NCBI RefSeq assembly: GCF_007828045.1
Contig: NZ_VITN01000014.1
Location: 62,001-126,000 of the forward strand
Origin: Nitrospirillum amazonense
GTDB taxonomy: Bacteria > Pseudomonadota > Alphaproteobacteria > Azospirillales > Azospirillaceae
Direction of reading: 5' to 3'
DNA: 64,000 nucleotides
Position 1 is the stretch's first letter. The number at the start of each line of letters is the position of its first letter. Shown here piece by piece: positions 16,307-23,800 of the stretch. The translations under genes and the position numbers were made by a program. Under the pieces are notes generated by a model. The model was not told the origin of the DNA and made no database searches. It saw only the letters and a program-made list of their open reading frames with translations.

Positions 16307-18810
16307 GACCTCGTCTGCAAACCTCCACCCGCTGGCTGCTTGCGGCCACCGCCCCCTTGGCGGCGACGGCGGCCCAGGCCGACAGCGGCACCACCGGCTA
16401 TGGCGGCCCGGGCAACGTCCTGAACCCCACGGCCCAGGTGCTGAACCGGGCGCGGGACAACGACGGCCTGTCCATCATCGACGACGTGACGCGCACGCCC
16501 ACGGGGCTGATGTACCCGGTGCCCTTCCGCACGCCGGAAATGACGCAGAGCCAGAGCGACCCCGACTGGTGGACCCAGGGCTGGCTCGAGGCCGGCATCA
16601 TGGGCACCTTCGGACAGGACAGCCGCTCGGCGGCGCTGAACGAATACGGCGACTGGAAGAACGGCTTTACCGTTACCGGCCTGGGCTTCTCGGCGGAGAA
16701 CCGCAAGACCGCCTTGCACGCCTCCGCCTACGGCCAGAACCTGGGCCGCACCGACCAGTATTACCAGGTGGACATCGGCCGCTATGGCGTGTTCGACCTG
16801 CAGGCCTATTTCGACAGCATCCCGCACACCTTCTCCACCACCGCGAAATCATTGTGGGATGGGGCGGGCACCGGCAACCTCACCTTGCGGGGCGGCCTGA
16901 CACCCGGCGCATCCACCCCGGCGCAGGTCAACGCCGTGGCGGCGGCGGTGGGGCCCAGCACCCTGCGCATCCTGCGGGAAAAGGCCGGCAGTTCCCTGAC
17001 CTACACGGCGGATGAGCATACCGAGCTGTTCCTGAAGATCTCGGATGAGCGGCGCAACGGCACCCAGCCCATCAGCGCCACCTTCGGCTATCCGTTCCAG
17101 AACGGCGCCACCCAGCTGATCCAGCCCATCCATTACCAGACCGTCGATGTCACCGGCGGCGTGCGCTACAAGGAACAGAACTTCCAGGCCAACCTGGCCT
17201 ACGCCGGGTCCTTCTTCCGCAACGACATCCTGGATCTCACCTGGCAGAACCCGGGGCTGACGTCGAACACCACGCCCGGCGCCTATATTCCCCAGACCGG
17301 GCGGCTGAGCCTGGCGCCCAACAACGACTATCACACCGTGAAGGGCGATCTGGCGGTGCAGTTGTCGCCGGCCTCACGCTTCACCGCCAGCCTGTCCTAC
17401 AGCCTGATGCGCCAGGATGATGAGTTGCAGGCGCCCAGCACGGGCGGCGGCCTGATCACCAGCGGCGCCAACACCATCAACCTGAGCCAATGGAACAGCG
17501 CCTCGGCGCTGAGCCAGCCCACGGCCAACGCCGCCATCAACATCCTGAACGCGGTGGCGCAGTACCATTACACCGTCAGTCCCGACCTGGGCCTGACGGT
17601 GGAGGTGCGCGACCGGAATGAGGCCAACCGCACCAACTACGTCGCCTACAACCCGCAGACCGGGCAGTACGGCTATATCGCCATCGATGGCGGGCTGGCG
17701 CCCTTCATCCCGTCCCTGAGCGGTATCTACCGGGCCAACACCCCGGGCAGTCTGGTCCAGATCCGCAACATGCCCTTCGCCAACAACGAGTTGCAGGCAA
17801 CGGTCAAGGCGGCCTACCGCCTGGACACCCATTGGAAGCTGGACCTCAGTTACGAGAACGACATCATCGACCACACGGTGCGGGAGATCGCGGACGCCAA
17901 CGACAACATCGCCCGACTGCAGGTCAGCACCACGGGCTATGACTGGGGTACCGCCCGCCTGTCCTACGAATTCGCACGGCGCATCGGCAGCGACTACCAG
18001 TCCAACCCCTACACGCCCTATTATTCTTCGGCCCTGCCCGGCTATATCCCCGCGACGCCGGCCGGCGACCCCGCCTTCGCCCTGGCCGACCTGCGCAAGT
18101 TCGACGTGGCCAACCGGACGGAGCATGTGCTGCGTGGTCAGGCCAACTACATCCTGTCCCCGCGCAGCGACCTGCAGTTGACCGGCAGCGTCAAGGTGGA
18201 CGAATACGACGCCGCCTACGGCCTGCAATCCACTCACGCCTTCGATGTCACCACCGCCTATACCTACCAGCTGTCGGCGGCGACCACGCTGACCGGCTAT
18301 TTCACCTATCAGAACCAGGACCGGGGCGTGGCCAACATCAACGCCACCGGCAGCGGCACCAGCGGCAGCGCCGGCGGCCCGGGCTATCCCCTGGCCAACG
18401 GCTGGACGGAAACGGTGGGGTCGGACAATTACACGCTGGGCCTGAACGCCCATCACAGCTGGGGCGTCATCTTGCTGAACGCGGACTACACCTTCACCCG
18501 CGCCAGCACGGCCATAGCCTACGCCTTCGCCAGCACCGGCGCCTTCTTCAACAGCCTGACGCCGGCCCAGGCCGGCAGCAGCTTCCCCGATATCACCTAC
18601 GACAGCCACGCCCTGCAAACCGACGTGCGCTGGCAGATGTCGGAGGAGCTGTCCTACCGCCTGTATTATCGCTTCAATTATGAGCGGGTGGTGGATTTCC
18701 ACTATACGGGCCTGACAGCCGGCGCCCTCAACAACAACACCTATCTGGGCGTCATTCCTGAGAACTACACGGTCCAGACCATCGGCCTGCTGGTTCAGTA
18801 TGTCTTCTAG
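16303..18810 (+). CDS. MtrB/PioB-family outer-membrane beta-barrel
   Basis: 835 residues from the ATG at 16303, which overlaps the decaheme stop. A signal peptide ends at about AAQA (residue 25). The rest is a long run of amphipathic strands rich in Tyr, Asn and Thr, ending in QYVF, the aromatic C-terminus used by the Bam machine. MtrB/PioB barrels are large porins that sheathe the decaheme cytochrome. I see no cysteine anywhere, so the N-terminal CXXC of Shewanella MtrB is missing. No surface cytochrome (MtrC/OmcA) follows, which fits a PioAB-like conduit, perhaps for electron uptake. It is convergent with the methyltransferase gene, with no clear terminator between. Confidence 0.92.
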   Translation: MRPRLQTSTRWLLAATAPLAATAAQADSGTTGYGGPGNVLNPTAQVLNRARDNDGLSIIDDVTRTPTGLMYPVPFRTPEMTQSQSDPDWWTQGWLEAGIMGTFGQDSRSAALNEYGDWKNGFTVTGLGFSAENRKTALHASAYGQNLGRTDQYYQVDIGRYGVFDLQAYFDSIPHTFSTTAKSLWDGAGTGNLTLRGGLTPGASTPAQVNAVAAAVGPSTLRILREKAGSSLTYTADEHTELFLKISDERRNGTQPISATFGYPFQNGATQLIQPIHYQTVDVTGGVRYKEQNFQANLAYAGSFFRNDILDLTWQNPGLTSNTTPGAYIPQTGRLSLAPNNDYHTVKGDLAVQLSPASRFTASLSYSLMRQDDELQAPSTGGGLITSGANTINLSQWNSASALSQPTANAAINILNAVAQYHYTVSPDLGLTVEVRDRNEANRTNYVAYNPQTGQYGYIAIDGGLAPFIPSLSGIYRANTPGSLVQIRNMPFANNELQATVKAAYRLDTHWKLDLSYENDIIDHTVREIADANDNIARLQVSTTGYDWGTARLSYEFARRIGSDYQSNPYTPYYSSALPGYIPATPAGDPAFALADLRKFDVANRTEHVLRGQANYILSPRSDLQLTGSVKVDEYDAAYGLQSTHAFDVTTAYTYQLSAATTLTGYFTYQNQDRGVANINATGSGTSGSAGGPGYPLANGWTETVGSDNYTLGLNAHHSWGVILLNADYTFTRASTAIAYAFASTGAFFNSLTPAQAGSSFPDITYDSHALQTDVRWQMSEELSYRLYYRFNYERVVDFHYTGLTAGALNNNTYLGVIPENYTVQTIGLLVQYVF

Positions 18811-18811
18811 C

Positions 18812-19474
18812 TCAACGCTTGACGAAGACGACGTCGGTGTAGCGCTCCCCCGGCATCAGGCGGTTGTCAGGCCCGAATATGACATCAGGCGCCAGTTGGT
18901 CGGGGGTGATGGTCAGGGCCACGTCGAAGCCGGCGGCCACGTCGGTATCGCGGAAGCGGAAGTTGGTGGTGACCAGGCACAGAAGGCCACCCGGCTTCAG
19001 GCAGCGGGCGAAGTCCGCCACCATGGCCTGGAAGGTCGCGAAGTGCAGCACCGGGTCGCAGCGCTCGGCCCCGTTGACGGTCAGCCGGCCGTTGCACAGC
19101 ACCGCCAGGCAGAAGATGGCGTCATAGGCGCCGTCATCCTCCCCGGCCGTGTTGTCGCCCACGGCGAAGTCCACGCCTGGCAGCCGCAGGGCGCGGGCCT
19201 CGGCGATGTTGCGGGGATCGATGTCGATGCCCTTCAGCCGCGCCTGCGGGAACAGCCGGCGCAGGCTGGCGACCTCCTGCCCCACCGAACAGCCGAAGGA
19301 CAGCAGGCGGCGGTCCGGCCCGTCGCCCAGCCGATCGCGCACGAAGGTGAACAGCCAGGGATAGCGGTCGGGGGCCGTGTAGCTGAAGGGCTGGAAGCGC
19401 CGGGGCGAGCGGCGCCACGGCCCCAGGCCGCGCAGCAGGCGCATCGGCGTCCTCATCACATCCGTCACCGTCAT
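18812..19474 (-). CDS. Class I SAM-dependent methyltransferase
   Basis: 220 residues from the ATG at 19474, which has a GAAGGGG ribosome site; a GTG 20 codons upstream is less likely. The SAM-binding glycine motif is LLSFGCSVGQEVASL, the acidic residue of strand 2 is in GIDIDPRNI, and LKPGGLLCLVTTNF is the post-motif strand. It is a single-domain Rossmann methyltransferase of unknown substrate. It lies just outside a radical SAM/methyltransferase operon on the same strand and may belong to the same pathway; this is inference. Confidence 0.8.
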   Translation of the reverse strand: MTVTDVMRTPMRLLRGLGPWRRSPRRFQPFSYTAPDRYPWLFTFVRDRLGDGPDRRLLSFGCSVGQEVASLRRLFPQARLKGIDIDPRNIAEARALRLPGVDFAVGDNTAGEDDGAYDAIFCLAVLCNGRLTVNGAERCDPVLHFATFQAMVADFARCLKPGGLLCLVTTNFRFRDTDVAAGFDVALTITPDQLAPDVIFGPDNRLMPGERYTDVVFVKR

Positions 19475-19554
19475 GGCCGGCACCCCTTCAACGTGAGGCG
19501 GAAGCGTAGGACTATACGGTGTAAATTCAAACACTTGATGGGCGGTGCGCCAGG

Positions 19555-20340
19555 ATGACGCCGCTGGAATTCTTCACTGTCTCCAAGATCGGCTGGTATT
19601 TGGTGGCGCCCAGCCATGTGCTGGTATGGACCGCCCTCGCCGCCGCCGTGCTGGCGGCGCGGCGCCATGGGGCGGCCGTGGTGCCGGCCACGGCCTGCGC
19701 CCTGACGCTGCTGGTCCTGCTGACCCTGCCCGTGGGCAATTGGGCCCTGCGCCCCCTGGAGGGCTTGTACCCCCGGCCGGCGGAGCCCGCCGCCATCGAC
19801 GGCATCCTGGTGTTGGGCGAAGGCCTGAATGGTGAGGTGCTGCGCGACCGGGGCGTGCCCGGCGTGGGCCCGGACGGCGGCACCTTGCTGGCCGCCGCCG
19901 CGCTGGCCCGCCGTCATCCAGAGGCGCGCGTCGTCTTCAGCGGTGGATCGGGTGAGCTGGGCACGGCCGGCATGCCGGAGGCCGAGGTGGCGCGCCACGT
20001 GCTGGCCGACCTGGGCCTGGACGACACGCGGGTGAGCTATGAGGCGCGGTCGCGCACCACCCTGGAAAATCTGTTGCTGGCAAAGGACATGGCGCAACCC
20101 GTGCCAGGCCAGACCTGGCTGCTCGTGGCATCGGCCTATCACATGCCGCGCGCCATGCTGTCGGCATCCCGCGTGGGCTGGCGGGTAACGCCCTGGCCGT
20201 CCGATTATCTGACCACGGCCCAGGGGCCGGAAACCCACCTGTCCCTGGCCGCCAACCTGGCGCACCTGGATCTGGCGGCGCATGAGGCGCTGGGCCTGGC
20301 GGCCTATCGCCTGTCCCATGCCGGGTCGGAGGCCCCCTGA
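19555..20340 (+). CDS. YdcF/ElyC-family (DUF218) membrane protein
   Basis: 261 residues. Two N-terminal hydrophobic segments (about residues 14-34 and 41-62) are followed by the DUF218 domain: DGILVLGEGL, FSGGSGELG, Y-E-x-R-S-R-T-T-x-E-N, and LLVASAYHMPRA. SanA/ElyC/YdcF proteins act at the cell envelope, and ElyC is tied to undecaprenyl-phosphate lipid-carrier metabolism. A surface-polymer role would suit the neighbouring polysaccharide genes. The stop overlaps the amidohydrolase start by one base (TGATG). Confidence 0.88.
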   Translation: MTPLEFFTVSKIGWYLVAPSHVLVWTALAAAVLAARRHGAAVVPATACALTLLVLLTLPVGNWALRPLEGLYPRPAEPAAIDGILVLGEGLNGEVLRDRGVPGVGPDGGTLLAAAALARRHPEARVVFSGGSGELGTAGMPEAEVARHVLADLGLDDTRVSYEARSRTTLENLLLAKDMAQPVPGQTWLLVASAYHMPRAMLSASRVGWRVTPWPSDYLTTAQGPETHLSLAANLAHLDLAAHEALGLAAYRLSHAGSEAP

Positions 20341-21380
20341 TGCCGCGCTGGTTGGGCCCCACCGCGCCCCCGGCCAGCCTGGCGGATCTGGCGGCGACCT
20401 ACGGCCGGCGGCTGGGCGACTGCATCGCCTTTCCCGGGCTGGTCAATTCCCACGACCACCTGGCCTTCAACTGCTACCCGCCCACCGGTTCCCCGCCCTA
20501 TGACGACTTCCTGGGCTGGAGCCGCGACGTGCAGGCCGACCGCGCGCTGGTCACCCGCATCGAGGCCATCCCCGCCCCCCTGCGCGTCCAGGTCGGCCTG
20601 CTGAAAAACCTGCTGTGGGGCGTGACGGCGGTGGCCGACCATGGCGGCACCCCGGTCGAAGGCCCCATCCGGGTGCTGGCACCCTTTCAGGACCTGCATT
20701 CGCCGGAACTGGCCAGCCCCTGGCGCTGGATGGCCGGGCTGGGTCCGGCGGTGCTGCATCTGGCCGAAGGTGTGACCGCCGGCAGCCGCCGCCGCGCCTT
20801 GGCCTTTCTGAAGGAAAACCTGTTCCGCCGCGCCGTCGCCGGCGTGCATGGCGTGAGCCTGGAGGGCGAGGATTTTCAGCGGCTCGCCGCGCTGGTGTGG
20901 TGTCCCGCCAGCAACCTGTTCCTGTTCGGCCGCACGGCGGACGCGGCGGCGGCCCTGCGCCACACCCAGCTGCTGTTCGGCACCGACGCCACCATCTCCG
21001 CCCCCGGCACCCTGTGGGATCATTTGCGCCTGGCCCGGGGCCGCGTGGCGGACGCGGAGCTGTTCGCCAGCCTGACCTTCCGCGCCACCCGCTTCTGGCG
21101 GCACCCCGCCCCTGACGACCTGGTCATCGCGCGGCGCATCGCCGACGACCCATGGGACACCTTCTACGCCCTGACGCCGGCCGACATCCTGCTGGTGGTC
21201 CGGGGCGGCCAGCCGGTTCTGGTGGACGATACCCTGGGCGCCCCCCCGGGCTACGGGCGCCTGACGGTGGGCGGCCGAGCCAAGCATGTGCGCATGAATG
21301 TCGCGGACCTGCTGGCGGCCCTGAAGCCTCAGCTGGACACGGCGGCGCTGCTGGGGCGGTTTGGGTGCGATGGCTTGTGA
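20340..21380 (+). CDS. Amidohydrolase-superfamily protein (ATZ/TRZ-like)
   Basis: 346 residues, coupled to the YdcF-type gene. The metal-dependent hydrolase pattern is nearly complete: FPGLVNSHDH (HxH of strand 1), LHLAEG (strand-5 His), GVHGVSL (strand-6 His), WCPASNLFLFG and FGTDATIS (strand-8 Asp). These are the marks of the chlorohydrolase/guanine-deaminase/adenosine-deaminase-like branch. The protein is shorter than the usual 400-450 residues and begins almost directly at the strand-1 motif, so the N-terminal beta-sandwich is much reduced. The substrate is unknown. Its position between a lipid-carrier-type protein and radical SAM genes suggests a tailoring role. Confidence 0.8.
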   Translation: MPRWLGPTAPPASLADLAATYGRRLGDCIAFPGLVNSHDHLAFNCYPPTGSPPYDDFLGWSRDVQADRALVTRIEAIPAPLRVQVGLLKNLLWGVTAVADHGGTPVEGPIRVLAPFQDLHSPELASPWRWMAGLGPAVLHLAEGVTAGSRRRALAFLKENLFRRAVAGVHGVSLEGEDFQRLAALVWCPASNLFLFGRTADAAAALRHTQLLFGTDATISAPGTLWDHLRLARGRVADAELFASLTFRATRFWRHPAPDDLVIARRIADDPWDTFYALTPADILLVVRGGQPVLVDDTLGAPPGYGRLTVGGRAKHVRMNVADLLAALKPQLDTAALLGRFGCDGL

Positions 21381-21397
21381 CTTGGCGGGCGGATCAA

Positions 21398-21727
21398 TCA
21401 ATACTCTCCGCCACCGTCCGTCGTCTCATCCTGTAGGATGATTTCATAATTCTGGCCGCCATAGAAAACACCAATAATGGAGACCACATCGGCGTCTATG
21501 TCAAATGCGATCACCGCGCGTTTTCTGTAGTTCGTAATACGCAGACCGGGTCTTACATCATCCCTTATGGTGCCGCGACAGGGGTGCGCGCTGAGGCCTT
21601 CACAGTAACTCAAGATTGCCGCGGTATTGCGGGCAGCGATGTCCGGCGAAGCCGCGTTGGCGATATAGTGATACAATGCCGCGAGTTGTTCCAAAGCCTC
21701 AGGAGCAAAGACGACGCGGTAAGTCAT
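21398..21727 (-). CDS. parE: RelE/ParE-family toxin
   Basis: 109 residues. Typical ParE-like layout: YRVVFAPEALEQLAALYHYIA at the start, a conserved Arg-rich middle (CRGTIRDDVRPGLRITNYRKRAVIAF) and the final strand IIGVFYGGQNYE. ParE-type toxins poison DNA gyrase; RelE-type members cut mRNA. Family relationships favour ParE because the partner is a ParD-like antitoxin. Its start overlaps the antitoxin stop (ATGA), so the antitoxin is made first, as usual. Confidence 0.88.
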   Translation of the reverse strand: MTYRVVFAPEALEQLAALYHYIANAASPDIAARNTAAILSYCEGLSAHPCRGTIRDDVRPGLRITNYRKRAVIAFDIDADVVSIIGVFYGGQNYEIILQDETTDGGGEY

Positions 21728-21996
21728 CGCGTCTTTTTTAAATGTTCTGCGGCCAGACGGGCCCGCACCCGATCAGCGGTGACTGCTCGGGAAGGATCGG
21801 CTTTAAGCGCATCATAAGCGGGACCAACTTGGGTATGCAGCCAGCTTTCCACGGCGCGGTCCCGCGCCATCAGAGCCCGCAAACCATCCCGGATCACTTC
21901 ACTTTCACTGGCATATTCACCCGCTTGCACCTTAGCCTTCACGACCTCGGCCATTTCGTTAGGCAGGGTGATGCTCAATTGCTGAGTGGTCCGCAT
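21724..21996 (-). CDS. parD: ParD-family antitoxin
   Basis: 90 residues from the ATG at 21996, which has AGAAGG at the proper distance; a GTG three codons earlier is the alternative. A ribbon-helix-helix domain (QQLSITLPNEMAEVVKAKVQAGEYASESEVIRDGLRAL) binds DNA, and a charged C-terminal tail would wrap the toxin. A 15-bp palindrome directly upstream is the probable self-repression site. The pair sits between the amidohydrolase gene and the radical SAM operon, looks like an independent cassette, and is less GC-rich than its surroundings. Confidence 0.9.
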   Translation of the reverse strand: MRTTQQLSITLPNEMAEVVKAKVQAGEYASESEVIRDGLRALMARDRAVESWLHTQVGPAYDALKADPSRAVTADRVRARLAAEHLKKTR

Positions 21997-22014
21997 GGTC
22001 GGCACCTTCTGGAG

Positions 22015-22029
22015 TAGGATTTAATCCTA
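22015..22029. promoter_or_regulatory. Palindromic operator upstream of parD
   Basis: TAGGATT-T-AATCCTA: perfect 7-bp arms around one base, 19-33 bases before the parD start. It is AT-rich and correctly placed for autorepression by a ribbon-helix-helix antitoxin. Confidence 0.65.
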
Positions 22030-22066
22030 TTCTTCCAGATGGGCGCAGTCCAGCCGCTTGACTGAC

Positions 22067-22792
22067 CTAAGGCCGGGACGCGCAGTAGACCGCCAGCGTC
22101 TCCACCCCGAAGTGGCGCCACAGCACGCGCTCGACCGACAGGCCGGCCTGGGCCAGGCCGTTCAGCATGCCGGCACAGTCGCCGTGGCTGGTCAGGACGA
22201 AGTAGGCCTTGCCGCCGGGATTCAGCATGGCGGGCAGTTCGGCGGCCAGCCGGTCGATGACGTCGGGGCTGCGCCAGGATTGTTCGAAAGTGGTGGTGGG
22301 CGTGCCCCGGAACTTCGGCAGGGAGAACAGCACGACGTCGAAGGTGCGGCCGGCCACCGGGGCGAACAGATCGCCCTGATGTAACTCCACCGCCACCCGG
22401 TTCAGGATGGCATTGGCCCGGGCGCAGGACACCGCCTCGGGCACCACATCGACCGCCGCTACTTGATAGCCGCGCAGGGCCGCGAAGATGCCCAGCACGC
22501 CGCAGCCGGTGCCGACGTCCAGCGCCGTGGCGCCCTCGCCCGCCGGCTCCAGCACCGGGCTGGTGGCGATGAATTCCGCCAGGAAGCGGCCGGTGCGGAA
22601 GACCACGGGGTTGAACACCCCCGGCCAGACGACGAAGGATCGCCCCCGGATCTTCTCGAACACCGCCCGGCCCAGGCGGCGGCGCAGCACCGCGCGCTTG
22701 GCCGCCGTCCAGGGCGTCCACAACAGGCGGGTGGCGGTGGAAACGGGCGGGGGCGGCGGGGCCGGCTGGGGAATGGCCATGGCGGTACTCAT
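22067..22792 (-). CDS. PrmC/RsmC-like methyltransferase with altered catalytic loop
   Basis: 241 residues from the ATG at 22792, overlapping the radical SAM gene upstream by 4 bases. The MTS-type Rossmann fold is clear: ALDVGTGCGVLGIFAAL (SAM loop), VAAVDVVPEAVSCARANAILN and a final His-Phe-Gly strand. Where PrmC/HemK and N6-methylases have (N/D)PP(Y/F), this protein has FSLPKF, so amino-group methylation by that mechanism is unlikely. Last gene of the six-gene radical SAM operon. It may methylate a product or intermediate of that pathway. Confidence 0.82.
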   Translation of the reverse strand: MSTAMAIPQPAPPPPPVSTATRLLWTPWTAAKRAVLRRRLGRAVFEKIRGRSFVVWPGVFNPVVFRTGRFLAEFIATSPVLEPAGEGATALDVGTGCGVLGIFAALRGYQVAAVDVVPEAVSCARANAILNRVAVELHQGDLFAPVAGRTFDVVLFSLPKFRGTPTTTFEQSWRSPDVIDRLAAELPAMLNPGGKAYFVLTSHGDCAGMLNGLAQAGLSVERVLWRHFGVETLAVYCASRP

Positions 22793-23799
22793 AGCTTGAG
22801 GCTGCAGACACAGCGCTGGCACACGGGATCGCTGTCCACGTCCAGGCCGGCGCGGAAGGATCGGGCGGCGGAGCCGTTCAGGATCTCCGGCAGGGTGCCG
22901 TCGCGCAGGCTGCCGATGGGGTCGTGGAAGAAGCAGGGGCGCACCGTGCCGTCGGCTTCCACCACCGTGGACACCCAGGGCGCGTTGCACCGCACGGGCG
23001 GCGATGGCGCCACACCATGGGCCGCGCGGTAGCGGGCGCTGATATGGCGCAGGCGGGCCGGGCTTTCCTGGATGTAGCGGTGGGTGAAGTCGCCGCCGTG
23101 GCTGGCCGCCAGCCCATCGATGACGGCGTCAAGGGCGTCACACTCGGCGGGGAACAGCCCCACCTCCTCCACCCGGCCCTCCCCCCAGGCCTGCGGCCGG
23201 TTGAAGGCGGTGGAGGTGAGATCGGCGCCCAGGAAGGAGATGCTGTCGAGGCCGATGGCCTTGGCGGCGTCGATGATGGCCGGCAGCTCACGGAAATTGC
23301 CGCGCTGGATGACGCAGCGCGCCGCCACCGGATAGCCGGCCCGCCGGCGCCGCAGGGCGCCCACGCCGGCGGCCAGCGCCCCATAGGCATCCTTGATGCC
23401 ACGGATGCGGTTGTGCGTGGCCTCGGGCCCGTCCAGGGAGACGATGACCTCGTCACACCACTCCACGATGTCGGCGGCGTGCCGCTCCAGCAGCAGGCCG
23501 CTGCTGAGCAGGGTGATCTTCAGCGGCAGGGTCTTCAGCGCCGCGCACAGGCCCCACAGGTTGGGGTGCATCAGCGCCTCCCCCCCCGACAGCACCACCC
23601 AGCGCACGCCCAGGGCGCCGAAGTCATCCACCAGCCGGTCCACCGCCACCTGTTCCAGGCTGGTGCCGTTCCGGTTGGCCTTCCAGATGTCGCACATGAC
23701 GCAGCGGCAGTTGCAGCGGCTGTGCGGCATCAGGGTGACCACCGGAACCCGGACCAGGCGCCGGCCCCGCCAGGCGCGCGCTAGGGGAAAGGCGCCCAT
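22789..23799 (-). CDS. Radical SAM protein with SPASM-like C-terminal cysteines
   Basis: 336 residues. The radical SAM cluster site is C29-x3-C33-x2-C36 (SRCNCRCVMCDIW), followed by the GGE motif (LSGGEALMHPN) and the SAM-contacting LSLDGP-like strand (VSLDGPEATHNRIRG). A C-terminal region with Cys in VRCNAPW, RPCFFHD and CQRCVC can bind one or more auxiliary Fe-S clusters, as in SPASM/twitch proteins. Such enzymes modify peptides, sugars or small molecules by hydrogen abstraction. It lies between a B12-type radical SAM gene (1-base gap) and a methyltransferase gene (overlap), so it works in the same pathway. Confidence 0.88.
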   Translation of the reverse strand: MGAFPLARAWRGRRLVRVPVVTLMPHSRCNCRCVMCDIWKANRNGTSLEQVAVDRLVDDFGALGVRWVVLSGGEALMHPNLWGLCAALKTLPLKITLLSSGLLLERHAADIVEWCDEVIVSLDGPEATHNRIRGIKDAYGALAAGVGALRRRRAGYPVAARCVIQRGNFRELPAIIDAAKAIGLDSISFLGADLTSTAFNRPQAWGEGRVEEVGLFPAECDALDAVIDGLAASHGGDFTHRYIQESPARLRHISARYRAAHGVAPSPPVRCNAPWVSTVVEADGTVRPCFFHDPIGSLRDGTLPEILNGSAARSFRAGLDVDSDPVCQRCVCSLKL

Positions 23800-23800
23800 G

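Noticed and set aside
18811-18840. Gene for a surface decaheme cytochrome (MtrC) or HiPIP after the porin
   Set aside because: The next sequence is the 3' end of a methyltransferase gene on the other strand; no further heme motifs occur.
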